From contig CAMLRA010000008.1 in the NCBI GenBank assembly GCA_946482325.1, forward strand, positions 1 through 60,549: a DNA stretch of 60,549 bases, written 5' to 3'. The notes beneath the pieces are model-generated. The model worked only from the letters and a program-made list of their open reading frames with translations. It did not search any database and was not told where the DNA came from. Shown here one piece after another: positions 18,231 to 25,024 of this stretch; positions within the stretch are counted from its first letter, which is position 1, and each line of letters opens with the position of its first letter. Position numbers and translations under genes: made by a program. This DNA is from an uncultured Chromatiaceae bacterium (GTDB lineage: Bacteria; Pseudomonadota; Gammaproteobacteria; Enterobacterales; Alteromonadaceae).

Positions 18231-19587
18231 TCACTTTCGAATAACTCTGCTGCTGCGCCACTAAATAAGCATCAAAAGCGGCAGCGATGATCCGTACCCA
18301 GGGCCGGCCCCGGTCAGTCACAGCCAGTGTATCTCCATGCCAGCGCACTAAATCGTCGTCAAGACAAGGCTGTAGCTGCGCCAGTGACGCGGCGAAATAC
18401 TGCTGAAAATCGATGTGCCACTGCTGCGCCAGCGCTGCAGTGTCCAGTACAAAATTGCACATTATGCGGGCGATTAAGTCTGCGCGGATTTGGTCATCCC
18501 GGCTTAAGGTCAGGCCCTTATCAATGGCGAGCACCTGCTGTTGTTCCAGCGCCTGATAATAGTGCTTCAGCTCTTTTTGCTGTTGCCAGATTAAATTACC
18601 CACCTGACTGATGGCTGACACACCAAGGCCCAATAACGTATCACAAGCATCGACACTGTAACCCTGAAAATTGCGGGTCAGTCGTTGGGCTTGCTGTGCC
18701 TGGCAAAGTGGGTCTGTGGCCTTGGCAAAATGGTCCATGCCAATGGCAACAAAACCGGCCTGTTGCAGTGTGTCCAGTGCCAGCGCCAGTAGCGCCAGTT
18801 TTTCGCTGGCACCCGGTAATGCCGCATCGGGGATTTTGCGCTGAGCGGCGAAACGTTCCGGCAGATGCGCGTAGCTGAACAGCGAAATCCGGTCTGGATC
18901 GAGGCTGATGACCTGCGCCAATGTCTGACTGAAGCTTGCCACGGCCTGATGCGGCAGACCGTAGACTAAATCCAGATTGACTGAGCTGAAGTTTAGATCC
19001 CGTGCTGCTTTGACCAGCGTTTCCACCATGCTGTAAGGCTGCACCCGGTTAATCGCTTGCTGCACCTGCAGGTCAAAATCCTGCACACCAAAGCTGACCC
19101 GGCTAAAACCCAGCTCGCGCAATAACGCCAGCTTTTCAACATCACAACTGCGCGGGTCAATTTCGATACTGAGCTCTGCGTCCGGCAGAAACTGAAAATG
19201 CTGCCGCAGCAGCTGCATCAGGCGGCGCAACTGGGGTTCATCCAGATAAGTTGGCGTGCCGCCACCAAAATGCAGCTGGTGCACTTGTTTTACTGCACAG
19301 GCGTCTTGGTACAACGCCATTTCAGTGGCGAGTGCGTCGAGGTAACGGTCGGCTTTGCTCTGGTCGCGGCTGATGACTTTGTTACAACCGCAGTAATAAC
19401 AAAGTTCACGGCAAAACGGCACATGCAAATACAGGCTGAGCGCAGGCCCGGTGTCGTGCAGTGCCTGCACAGCGCGTTCTGGCGCAAAACCGCTGCGCAG
19501 CAACAACGCGGTCGGGTAAGAGGTATAACGGGGGCCTTTGACGTTATATTTTTTAATCAGGGCTTCGTCCCAAAATGTCGTCATCAT
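18226..19587 (-). CDS. hemN: oxygen-independent coproporphyrinogen III oxidase
   Basis: This radical-SAM enzyme (453 residues; E. coli HemN is 457) converts coproporphyrinogen III to protoporphyrinogen IX without oxygen. The 4Fe-4S/SAM motif is CRELCYYCGCNK near residue 57. Other HemN landmarks are the opening YNVKGPRYTSYPTA, HFGGGTPTYL, SIEIDPRS, SFGVQDFD, NLDLVYGLPHQ and DHFAKATDPL. It is cytoplasmic and likely used under low oxygen. A possible FNR-like half-palindrome lies about 60 bases upstream. Its gene is near yihI as in enterobacteria, with two extra genes in between. Confidence 0.97.
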   Translation of the reverse strand: MMTTFWDEALIKKYNVKGPRYTSYPTALLLRSGFAPERAVQALHDTGPALSLYLHVPFCRELCYYCGCNKVISRDQSKADRYLDALATEMALYQDACAVKQVHQLHFGGGTPTYLDEPQLRRLMQLLRQHFQFLPDAELSIEIDPRSCDVEKLALLRELGFSRVSFGVQDFDLQVQQAINRVQPYSMVETLVKAARDLNFSSVNLDLVYGLPHQAVASFSQTLAQVISLDPDRISLFSYAHLPERFAAQRKIPDAALPGASEKLALLALALDTLQQAGFVAIGMDHFAKATDPLCQAQQAQRLTRNFQGYSVDACDTLLGLGVSAISQVGNLIWQQQKELKHYYQALEQQQVLAIDKGLTLSRDDQIRADLIARIMCNFVLDTAALAQQWHIDFQQYFAASLAQLQPCLDDDLVRWHGDTLAVTDRGRPWVRIIAAAFDAYLVAQQQSYSKVI

Positions 19588-19643
19588 ATCGCATCTGCCA
19601 CAGCGGAAATGGCGTCAGTATAAAGACTGTGTTGAAGTGCATA

Positions 19644-19657
19644 TTGATCCAACACAA
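19644..19657 (-). promoter_or_regulatory. possible FNR-type site upstream of hemN
   Basis: On the minus strand the sequence reads TTGTG-TTGG-ATCAA, compared with the FNR consensus TTGAT-N4-ATCAA. One half is perfect and the other has three of five matches. It lies in the 119-base region shared by hemN and the divergent amidohydrolase gene. Anaerobic control of hemN by FNR is established in other bacteria, but this site is weak. Confidence 0.25.
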
Positions 19658-19706
19658 CAGATTGGACTTTCAATAAGAGGCCAAGCCTCATAACCCGGGA
19701 ACAACA

Positions 19707-20987
19707 ATGAACAAAATAACCACTGCAATGCTGCTGGCCGGTTTGTTACCGCTGGCCGGTCAGGCGGCCACGTTGATCCACGCCGGTACTGTGATCACCG
19801 CCGAAGGCGAACAAATCCTGCAAAAACAAACGCTGGTGATTGAAAACGACCAGATCAAAGCTATTGAAGCCGGTTTTCGTCAGCCTTCTTCAACCGACAC
19901 CCTGATTGACTTATCCAAACACACGGTACTGCCGGGCCTGATGGATATGCACACGCATTTTTCCTACCAGAGCAGCCCGGGCGCCTATAGCGAAGGTTTC
20001 ACGATGAATGAAGCCGACGTGGCCCTGCGCGGGGCCACTTATGCCGAAAAAACGCTGATGGCTGGTTTTACTACAGTGCGGGAATTGGGTGACAGCCATC
20101 TGATCAGCACGGCGCTGCGTAAAGCCATTAACGCCGGTTACACCAAAGGTCCGCGTATTTTCACGGCGGGTAAATCGATTGCGACCACCGGCGGTCATGC
20201 GGACCCGACCAATGGCGTGGCTTATCTGCGGATGGGTGACCCGGGGCCGGACGATGGCGTCATTAACGGCCCGGATGATGCGCGTAAAGCCGTGCGGCAG
20301 CGTTATAAAGAAGGTGCCGACCTGATTAAAATCACCGCGACCGGTGGTGTACTCAGCGTCGCCAAAAGTGGCATGAACGCGCAGTTCAGCGACGAAGAAC
20401 TGGCGGCTATCGTCAGCACGGCTAAGGACTATGGCTTTACTATTGCCGTGCATGCCCACGGTAAAGAAGGTATGGAGCGCGCGATTAAAGCCGGCGTTAC
20501 CTCGATTGAGCACGGCACTTTTATGGACGACAACACCATCAAGCTGATGAAGCAGCATGGCACTTATTTTGTACCGACCATCAGCGCCGGCAAGTTTGTC
20601 GCGGAAAAAGCCAAAGAGCCGGGTTATTTCCCGGAAATGGTGCGGTTAAAAGCTGCGACTATCGGGCCTTTGATTCAGGCTACTTTTACCAAAGCGCAAA
20701 AAGCCGGGGTAAAAATCGCCTTTGGTACTGATGCCGGTGTGGGTATGCATGGCGACAACTGGCGTGAATTTGTTTATATGACTGAAGGCGGTATGTCCGC
20801 GCATCAGGCGATTTTAAGTGCAACCATTGAAGCGGCGAAACTGCTGCAGATGGAGCAAAGCCTGGGCAGTCTGAAAGCCGGTAAAATCGCCGATGTCGTT
20901 GCGGTTCCGGGCAACCCGCTGCAGGATATCAGTGTGATGGGTAAAGTCAGTTTTGTCATGAAGGCCGGTAAGGTTTATAAGCAGTAA
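19707..20987 (+). CDS. exported amidohydrolase (imidazolonepropionase-like / prolidase-type metal hydrolase)
   Basis: The 426-residue enzyme begins with a signal peptide ([20 protein letters not shown]) and is predicted to be periplasmic. It carries the amidohydrolase metal sites: HTH in MDMHTHFSY, a likely carboxylated lysine in [10 protein letters not shown], histidines in [11 protein letters not shown] and SIEHGTF, and the aspartate in [10 protein letters not shown]-terminal [18 protein letters not shown] returns to the beta sandwich. Related enzymes hydrolyse Xaa-Pro or Xaa-Arg dipeptides, so a dipeptidase role is likely but not proven. It is a single gene ending at a strong terminator. 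Confidence 0.88.
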   Translation: MNKITTAMLLAGLLPLAGQAATLIHAGTVITAEGEQILQKQTLVIENDQIKAIEAGFRQPSSTDTLIDLSKHTVLPGLMDMHTHFSYQSSPGAYSEGFTMNEADVALRGATYAEKTLMAGFTTVRELGDSHLISTALRKAINAGYTKGPRIFTAGKSIATTGGHADPTNGVAYLRMGDPGPDDGVINGPDDARKAVRQRYKEGADLIKITATGGVLSVAKSGMNAQFSDEELAAIVSTAKDYGFTIAVHAHGKEGMERAIKAGVTSIEHGTFMDDNTIKLMKQHGTYFVPTISAGKFVAEKAKEPGYFPEMVRLKAATIGPLIQATFTKAQKAGVKIAFGTDAGVGMHGDNWREFVYMTEGGMSAHQAILSATIEAAKLLQMEQSLGSLKAGKIADVVAVPGNPLQDISVMGKVSFVMKAGKVYKQ

Positions 20988-20998
20988 GCGATGAGCAC

Positions 20999-21025
20999 AA
21001 AAAAGCCGCAGTGATGCGGCTTTTT
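20999..21025. terminator. bidirectional rho-independent terminator
   Basis: AAAAGCCGCA-GTGA-TGCGGCTTTTT forms a perfect stem with A- and T-tracts on opposite sides. It can end both the amidohydrolase transcript (plus) and the DUF2489/yihI transcript (minus). Confidence 0.85.
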
Positions 21026-21070
21026 GTTTTAGTGGACTGGCTCCAAAGCACAGGTTTTAGTGGACTGGCT
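21026..21070. repeat. 17-bp direct repeat at the 3' end of the DUF2489 gene
   Basis: The 17-base unit GTTTTAGTGGACTGGCT occurs twice with a 28-base period (starts 21026 and 21054). The inner copy covers the DUF2489 stop codon, so a short local duplication of the gene's end is the likely origin. Confidence 0.7.
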
Positions 21071-21527
21071 TTAGAATTTCCAACAGCTGGCGGATATCCT
21101 GTTTGATTGATGCAGCCAGCTGAATTTCGGTCTGCTGGCGGATATGGTCCAAATGGCGCAGCTCTTTTTTGTCGAGCGCTTTGCGGGCTTCATGCGTTGG
21201 CATGGCTTTTACGCAATCATACATTGCGAACAATCCCGGATAACGACAGGCCTGGGCCAGTTCAGGCTGCAGATTTTCCAGTAGCACCCAGATACGCAAA
21301 CCGGCTTCTGACAACTCACACTGGTCTTCGAGCGTGGCCTGACCAATTAACACAATACTGTCCAGCAGATATTGCTGATGTTCGGCCTGTTTGCGTTGTT
21401 GCTCGGCCAGGTCCTGTTGCTGCTGCAGCTTTTGCCTTTGCAACTGCGACAATAGGCGTCCCAGATAAAAAGCCAAAGCGCTGACAATCAATAAACCCAG
21501 TGCCAGCAATCCCCACCAAATCGTCAT
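21057..21527 (-). CDS. DUF2489 family membrane-anchored protein
   Basis: The 156-residue protein has one N-terminal membrane helix (WWGLLALGLLIVSALAFYLG) followed by a glutamine-rich coiled coil and a helical C-terminal domain with two conserved cysteines. The LDSIVLIGQATLEDQCELSEAGLRI stretch is characteristic of DUF2489. It lies four bases after yihI and is almost certainly cotranscribed with it. The function is unknown; it is probably anchored in the inner membrane with its helical domain in the cytoplasm. Confidence 0.85.
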   Translation of the reverse strand: MTIWWGLLALGLLIVSALAFYLGRLLSQLQRQKLQQQQDLAEQQRKQAEHQQYLLDSIVLIGQATLEDQCELSEAGLRIWVLLENLQPELAQACRYPGLFAMYDCVKAMPTHEARKALDKKELRHLDHIRQQTEIQLAASIKQDIRQLLEILKPVH

Positions 21528-21531
21528 GAAG

Positions 21532-22113
21532 TTATTCGCCTAATAAGTCTTTACGCCAGTCGGTACGTTCAAATTGTGCCAATGGATCCAGCTCTTCAGT
21601 GTCTTCTGCGGTATCTTGTTCGGTCTCGTCTGAGTCTTCTGTATCATCGAGGCCCAACAAGGTCAGTAATTCCGCATGACGGGCGGTTTTACTGTTGAAA
21701 TATTTTGCATCTTTGCCAGTCAGAATTTCGCCGTTTTCGACGCGTTCAACCAGAGCCAGCAGTTTTTCGTCCTGCTCCAGCGCGGCGAGTTCCTGCTCGG
21801 GCGCGAATGGGGCGATTTTGACTTTGGCCAGCTGCGCTTTCGGTTTGAAATCGGCCATCTGTTGCAGCAATTGTTGCTCAGACTCATTGCCGTGCAGGGC
21901 TATTGGCTTTTTGCTGCCATGGCGCGGGTCTTTATTGGTCTGACCGCTGTGCTGTGGTTTTTCCTGCACTGGTGCATTGCGGCTGCCGGATTTTAAACCC
22001 GCACCTTTTTTCTTGGTCTCGACCGGACGCTCGCGCGTTTGCCGTGCTTCGGCTGCGGGTTTGTGGCGGCTGCCGATTGGGCCTGTCGTGCGGGACTTTT
22101 TGATGCGTGTCAT
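21532..22113 (-). CDS. yihI: Der GTPase-activating protein YihI
   Basis: The 193-residue protein has the basic, disordered N-terminus of YihI (MTRIKKSRTTGPIGSRHKP), a central helical domain with LLALVERVENGEILTGKDAKYFNSKTARH in two halves, and an acidic tail. YihI stimulates the GTPase Der (EngA) and so affects 50S ribosome assembly in E. coli. Its position near hemN, and with a Csr-type RNA upstream on the same strand, mirrors the enterobacterial order csrC–yihI–hemN. Confidence 0.92.
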   Translation of the reverse strand: MTRIKKSRTTGPIGSRHKPAAEARQTRERPVETKKKGAGLKSGSRNAPVQEKPQHSGQTNKDPRHGSKKPIALHGNESEQQLLQQMADFKPKAQLAKVKIAPFAPEQELAALEQDEKLLALVERVENGEILTGKDAKYFNSKTARHAELLTLLGLDDTEDSDETEQDTAEDTEELDPLAQFERTDWRKDLLGE

Positions 22114-22216
22114 GGTCTGTACCTGTAGAAAAGGGCGCGTATTTTAACCAGATTTTGCTGGAAAGCCCAAGGCTTTCTCCGCAACAGTCGATTGAAGTGC
22201 GCAACTGGTGGCGCAG

Positions 22217-22252
22217 AAAAACAAAACGGCGATAACCTGAAGCCATCGCCGT
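22217..22252 (-). terminator. rho-independent terminator of the Csr-type RNA
   Basis: On the minus strand ACGGCGAT and ATCGCCGT form a perfect 8-bp stem around an 11-base loop, followed by TTTTGTTTTT. It sits about 100 bases before yihI and separates the RNA from that gene. Confidence 0.8.
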
Positions 22253-22513
22253 CTGAAAGTTTGTGCAAGCAGCACTGAATTTTGTTATGTCATCCTAACT
22301 GTGGCAGACACCCTGTCTGAGCAGTTTCCGTATATTGTTGCGTCGCTTCCGTGCAAAAATTGTTATTCGCGATCGTCCTAATACTTTTTTCGTCTTCCGT
22401 GTAGCTTGCGTTAAAAACGCCGACACCAGTGATGATGTCATTTCAAATGTACTAAAGCACTGCTGCTTTCCATGCAAAACTTCCGTTTTGTCGAGTTGTT
22501 ACTAAAAGTAACG
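22217..22513 (-). ncRNA. csrC: Csr/Rsm-family CsrA-sequestering small RNA (CsrC/CsrB-like)
   Basis: The predicted transcript is about 297 nt and fills most of the gap upstream of yihI. On the minus strand it carries seven GGA motifs (plus-strand TCC at 22293, 22327, 22348, 22376, 22396, 22469 and 22482). Four are ACGGAA and one is ATGGAA, set in a short stem-loop (TGC-ATGGAAA-GCA). A 5' hairpin GTTAC-TTTTA-GTAAC opens the RNA and a perfect 8-bp terminator closes it. CsrA binds ANGGA motifs, and such RNAs titrate CsrA away from mRNAs. In E. coli csrC lies between engB (yihA) and yihI, in the same orientation as yihI, as here. A GacA/UvrY-type palindrome lies upstream. The exact 5' end is inferred, and the symbol is given by synteny. 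Confidence 0.8.
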
Positions 22514-22519
22514 GGGTTT

Positions 22520-22547
22520 AATTTACTCTGATTGGCCGGAATGGCAA
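22520..22547 (-). promoter_or_regulatory. sigma-70-type promoter of the Csr-type RNA
   Basis: On the minus strand TTGCCA (-35) and TAAATT (-10) are separated by 16 bp. Transcription would start near 22513, just before the 5' hairpin of the RNA. Confidence 0.55.
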
Positions 22548-22681
22548 TACTATGATTAAAAAAAAATCAGAAAAAAAATGAACCAAAAATTAATGTCAAA
22601 TAAATTCAGTTATTTGCCCAGTCAAATACGACCAAGTGTCGGTTATTTCTGATCTGTTTTAGGTTTATTTCTCACGCAGTT

Positions 22682-22699
22682 TGTGAGACATATCTCACA
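22682..22699. promoter_or_regulatory. GacA/UvrY-type upstream activating palindrome
   Basis: TGTGAG-ACATAT-CTCACA is a perfect 6-bp inverted repeat with a 6-bp spacer. It fits the GacA/UvrY box TGTAAG-N6-CTTACA with one symmetric substitution per arm. Its centre is about 178 bp upstream of the predicted start of the Csr-type RNA, the kind of far-upstream position seen for Csr/Rsm RNA promoters. A third half-site, CTCAC, lies at 22671-22675. Confidence 0.7.
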
Positions 22700-22718
22700 T
22701 ATTCAGATAGCGGAAAAT

Positions 22719-22747
22719 AAAAAAACCGGAGCGAACTCCGGTTTTTT
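22719..22747. terminator. bidirectional terminator after cytochrome c4
   Basis: AACCGGAG-CGAA-CTCCGGTT has A-rich and T-rich flanks on opposite sides. It ends the cytochrome c4 transcript on the minus strand and insulates it from the Csr RNA control region. Confidence 0.85.
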
Positions 22748-22764
22748 CCTGCTGCTGGCCTGAA

Positions 22765-23391
22765 TTAGTGTAAGCCACCCAGGTATTTTGACAGCACTTC
22801 GATGTCTTTATCGGTCAGTTTGTGTGCGGTGTCGCGCATCATACCGTTCAGGTCATTGGCGCGGGTCCCGGCGCGGAAAGCTTCCAACTGCGTTTTGATA
22901 TAAGCGGCATGCTGGAACGAAATTTTCGGGAAACCTGCCAGGCTGTGACCAACACCACGTGGACCGTGGCACGCAATACAGGCTGGAATACCACGTTGCA
23001 TATCACCGGCGCGGAATAATTTTTGACCGGCTTCCACCACATCTTCTGGCGTGGTGCCAGATTTCATCGTTTGGCTGGAGAAGTAAACCGCCAGGTCCTT
23101 CATGTCCTGATCAGACAATGCCGCAACCATCCCGGCCATCACCGCATTGCTGCGGCCTTCTTTACCGCCTGTTGCGGCGCCTTGTTTGAAGTCTTTTAAC
23201 TGTTTATAGATATAACCGGCGTGTTGGCCAGCGATCTTTGGATACATATCGGTCGGGCTGTTACCATCTGGTCCGTGGCAGGCGGCACAGGTGGCGGATT
23301 TCGCTTTACCTGCTTCAGCATTGCCCTCAACCGCAGCTGCCTGACCGGCCAGCCCTAATAAAAGCATGAATGGAATTGCAATTTTTCTCAT
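22765..23391 (-). CDS. dihaem cytochrome c4
   Basis: This 208-residue exported protein has a signal peptide (MLLLGLAGQAAAVEG) and two CXXCH haem sites (CAACHGPDGNS and CIACHGPRG) in two homologous class I cytochrome domains, as in cytochrome c4. It carries electrons in the periplasm, usually to terminal oxidases. I chose the internal ATG that begins the signal peptide; a longer frame adds 14 unlikely residues. It is divergent from engB, a pairing also known from Pseudomonas. Confidence 0.93.
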   Translation of the reverse strand: MRKIAIPFMLLLGLAGQAAAVEGNAEAGKAKSATCAACHGPDGNSPTDMYPKIAGQHAGYIYKQLKDFKQGAATGGKEGRSNAVMAGMVAALSDQDMKDLAVYFSSQTMKSGTTPEDVVEAGQKLFRAGDMQRGIPACIACHGPRGVGHSLAGFPKISFQHAAYIKTQLEAFRAGTRANDLNGMMRDTAHKLTDKDIEVLSKYLGGLH

Positions 23392-23563
23392 GTTTAATTG
23401 TCTCTGTTCTGCGTGACCCTGCCCAACTTGCAACAGGCTTAGAAGATAATAACCCTATTTTTTATGCCTATTTTACACGAAACCTGCTGATAGAAAATCC
23501 CAATACTTATGCAGATTATTGATTTCCGCTAAACTATAGCCAAATTTAAGTCCGGAGTATGAT

Positions 23564-24199
23564 GTGTACAAAGCAATATTTAACTACCAGCAAACGAGAT
23601 TTCTGACCAGCGCCCCCGATATCCGGGCTTTGCCAGATGATTCTGGCATTGAAGTGGCGTTTGCCGGACGCTCCAATGCCGGCAAGTCCAGTGCACTCAA
23701 TACGCTGACCCGGCAAAATAGTTTAGCCCGCACCAGTAAAACGCCGGGTCGCACTCAACTCATCAACACCTTCCACCTCGCGGAAAACAAAAGGTTGATC
23801 GATTTACCTGGCTACGGTTTTGCTAAAGTGCCACTGGAAGTCAAAGAAAAGTGGCAGAAGTCGCTTAGTGAATATCTGATGAAGCGCCAAAGCCTGAAAG
23901 GCATCGTGGTGCTGATGGATATCCGCCATCCACTGAAAGATTTAGATCAGCAATTGGTGCATTGGGCAGTTCAATCTGGTTTGTCTGTACTTATTCTGCT
24001 GACCAAGGCGGATAAACTCAGCCCGGGCCCGCGTAAAAAGACCGTGCTGGAAGTGCGCGAAGCATCTTTAGCCTTTATGGGGGATGTGACTGTCGAAGCG
24101 TTTAGCTCATTAAACAAAATTGGTTTAACTGAGCTGGAGCAAGTGCTGGATCGTTGGTTTAGCGGCGAGACCAATCCGGCAATCATTGATGCCGAGTAA
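23564..24199 (+). CDS. engB: ribosome-biogenesis GTP-binding protein EngB (YsxC/YihA)
   Basis: This small GTPase of 211 residues is needed for 50S subunit maturation. It shows the P-loop [12 protein letters not shown], the switch region [14 protein letters not shown], the G3 motif [10 protein letters not shown] and the G4 motif LTKADKL. The start is GTG, with CGGAG about six bases upstream; nearby ATG codons are out of frame. It is divergent from cytochrome c4 and converges on the spf/polA side. No intrinsic terminator in its own direction is visible. Confidence 0.96.
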   Translation: MYKAIFNYQQTRFLTSAPDIRALPDDSGIEVAFAGRSNAGKSSALNTLTRQNSLARTSKTPGRTQLINTFHLAENKRLIDLPGYGFAKVPLEVKEKWQKSLSEYLMKRQSLKGIVVLMDIRHPLKDLDQQLVHWAVQSGLSVLILLTKADKLSPGPRKKTVLEVREASLAFMGDVTVEAFSSLNKIGLTELEQVLDRWFSGETNPAIIDAE

Positions 24200-24330
24200 A
24201 CGCAAACAACTGAGTTGCGGCGGGGTCTGGTTGAGTTAACCAGATCCTGAGTCCACTTTTTCGCCTCCTGCTCAAATCCATTTACTGATACACAGGGTCG
24301 TCCTCTTTGACGTCCGCAATACCCCAAAAA

Positions 24331-24360
24331 GAAAAAACCGGCAGTTCAGAGAACTGCCGG
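24331..24360 (-). terminator. rho-independent terminator of the candidate small RNA
   Basis: A perfect 10-bp stem (CCGGCAGTTC and GAACTGCCGG) with a three-base loop is followed on the minus strand by TTTTTTC. There is no T-run on the plus strand, so it acts on minus-strand transcripts and cannot be the engB terminator. Confidence 0.85.
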
Positions 24361-24424
24361 CATAGCAAACGGGGAGAAGCTATTCAATAAATTTCAAATC
24401 AACAGGGTGTCTTACGAAGAAGAC
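24331..24424 (-). ncRNA. candidate small RNA between spf and engB
   Basis: The predicted RNA is about 95 nt and has three hairpins in a row: a 5' stem-loop GTCTT-CTTCGT-AAGAC (24409-24424), a stem-loop ATAGC/GCTAT with the C-rich loop TTCTCCCCGTTT (24362-24383), and a perfect 10-bp terminator stem followed by a U-tract. A TATAAT box lies 7 bases before the first hairpin. No reading frame of note is present. The C-rich loop could pair with ribosome-binding sites, as many Hfq-type RNAs do, which is inference. From memory, a second RNA downstream of spf has been described in Aliivibrio (VSsrna24); whether this is related is not testable here. Confidence 0.6.
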
Positions 24425-24430
24425 AGGGCC

Positions 24431-24458
24431 ATTATACAGCAATTTTTGATTGTTTGAA
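24431..24458 (-). promoter_or_regulatory. promoter of the candidate small RNA
   Basis: On the minus strand a perfect TATAAT (24431-24436) is preceded at 16 bp by TTCAAA (24453-24458). The start would be near 24424, at the first base of the 5' hairpin. The -35 match is moderate. Confidence 0.55.
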
Positions 24459-24500
24459 GTATTTGCTCTAAAAAATCTAATTAATTTTCAGAAAAAGACA

Positions 24501-24617
24501 AAAAAAAACGCCCCACTGCAAGCAGTGGGGCGGCTAAAAAAGCCTACTTTCTATGTAGAATCAACGACTAACGTCTGAAACTACTGAAAGATAGAACATC
24601 TTACCTCTGTACCCTAC
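24501..24617 (-). ncRNA. spf: Spot 42 RNA
   Basis: The first 34 bases of this minus-strand RNA, beginning GTAGGGTACAGAGGTAAG, match my memory of E. coli Spot 42 exactly. The 3' part (TTTTTTAGCCGCCCC then an 11-bp terminator stem and a U-run) also matches in form. The length is about 117 nt, compared with 109 in E. coli. The location between polA and engB, downstream of polA on the same strand, is the conserved one. Spot 42 is an Hfq-dependent regulator of catabolic genes. The middle third differs from E. coli. Confidence 0.95.
24561..24599 (-). CDS. possible SpfP-like 12-residue peptide inside Spot 42
   Basis: A 12-codon frame (MFYLSVVSDVSR) starts at the ATG in the conserved 5' part of Spot 42, behind GAGG. 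E. coli Spot 42 encodes the 15-residue SpfP from the same ATG, and the first five residues (MFYLS) are shared because the RNA itself is conserved there. The rest differs and is shorter. Translation here is unproven and the match may only reflect RNA conservation. Confidence 0.3.
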   Translation of the reverse strand: MFYLSVVSDVSR

Positions 24618-24624
24618 ATCTTCG

Positions 24625-24652
24625 ATTCTACGCATCGCGGATTAAAAAGCAA
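24625..24652 (-). promoter_or_regulatory. spf promoter
   Basis: On the minus strand TTGCTT (24647-24652) and TAGAAT (24625-24630) are spaced by 16 bp, and the start falls at the conserved 5' G of Spot 42 (24617). No convincing CRP site is visible upstream, although CRP represses spf in E. coli. Confidence 0.75.
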
Positions 24653-24841
24653 GCTATTTCCGTAATAAAACTACAATTATTGTTCTTTTTTTCGCCTTCC
24701 TGATTAATTTCGTAATTAAACAACCTTTTACGGTAAAAATGCCGGAGTGGCACCACAGTTAATGGTGAAAAGCAGGTTGATCGCGGCAAAACTGGCAGTA
24801 CAAGTGGCTGCCTTTGCGATTGCGACACAATGAAAAAAAGT

Positions 24842-24870
24842 AAAAAAAACCCCGGCGAATTGCCAGGGTT
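24842..24870 (-). terminator. rho-independent terminator downstream of polA
   Basis: On the minus strand a 9-bp stem with one mismatch (AACCCTGGC and GCCGGGGTT) and a five-base loop is followed by a run of T. It lies about 155 bases past the polA stop and upstream of the spf promoter. Confidence 0.75.
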
Positions 24871-25024
24871 AAATGGGTGTCGTACCAGGAACGGGACATG
24901 TTCACAGTTACTCTGAGTCATCATCCCGTGGAAAGTTCAGCAGCTCTCTGAAATATTTCATAAATTCCACTGCCTGCGACCATTCAGCTTCTCGCTGATG
25001 TCGCTTTTTAAAGGTTGAAGTGCG

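Noticed and set aside
22295..22477. 60-codon minus-strand frame upstream of yihI
   Set aside because: It lies inside the Csr-type RNA, lacks a good ribosome-binding site, and its repeated R/K codons follow from the GGA and ACGGAA motifs.
22671..22699. CRP (cAMP receptor protein) site
   Set aside because: TGTGA and TCACA are present but separated by 8 bases, not the 6 needed for CRP. The 6-6-6 GacA/UvrY layout fits exactly.
24660..24690. CRP site upstream of spf
   Set aside because: The best match has only about half of the consensus bases, so E. coli-type CRP repression of spf is not supported by sequence here.
24628..24924. 98-codon minus-strand frame between polA and spf
   Set aside because: It spans the polA terminator and the spf promoter, has no ribosome-binding site, and its composition does not look like protein.
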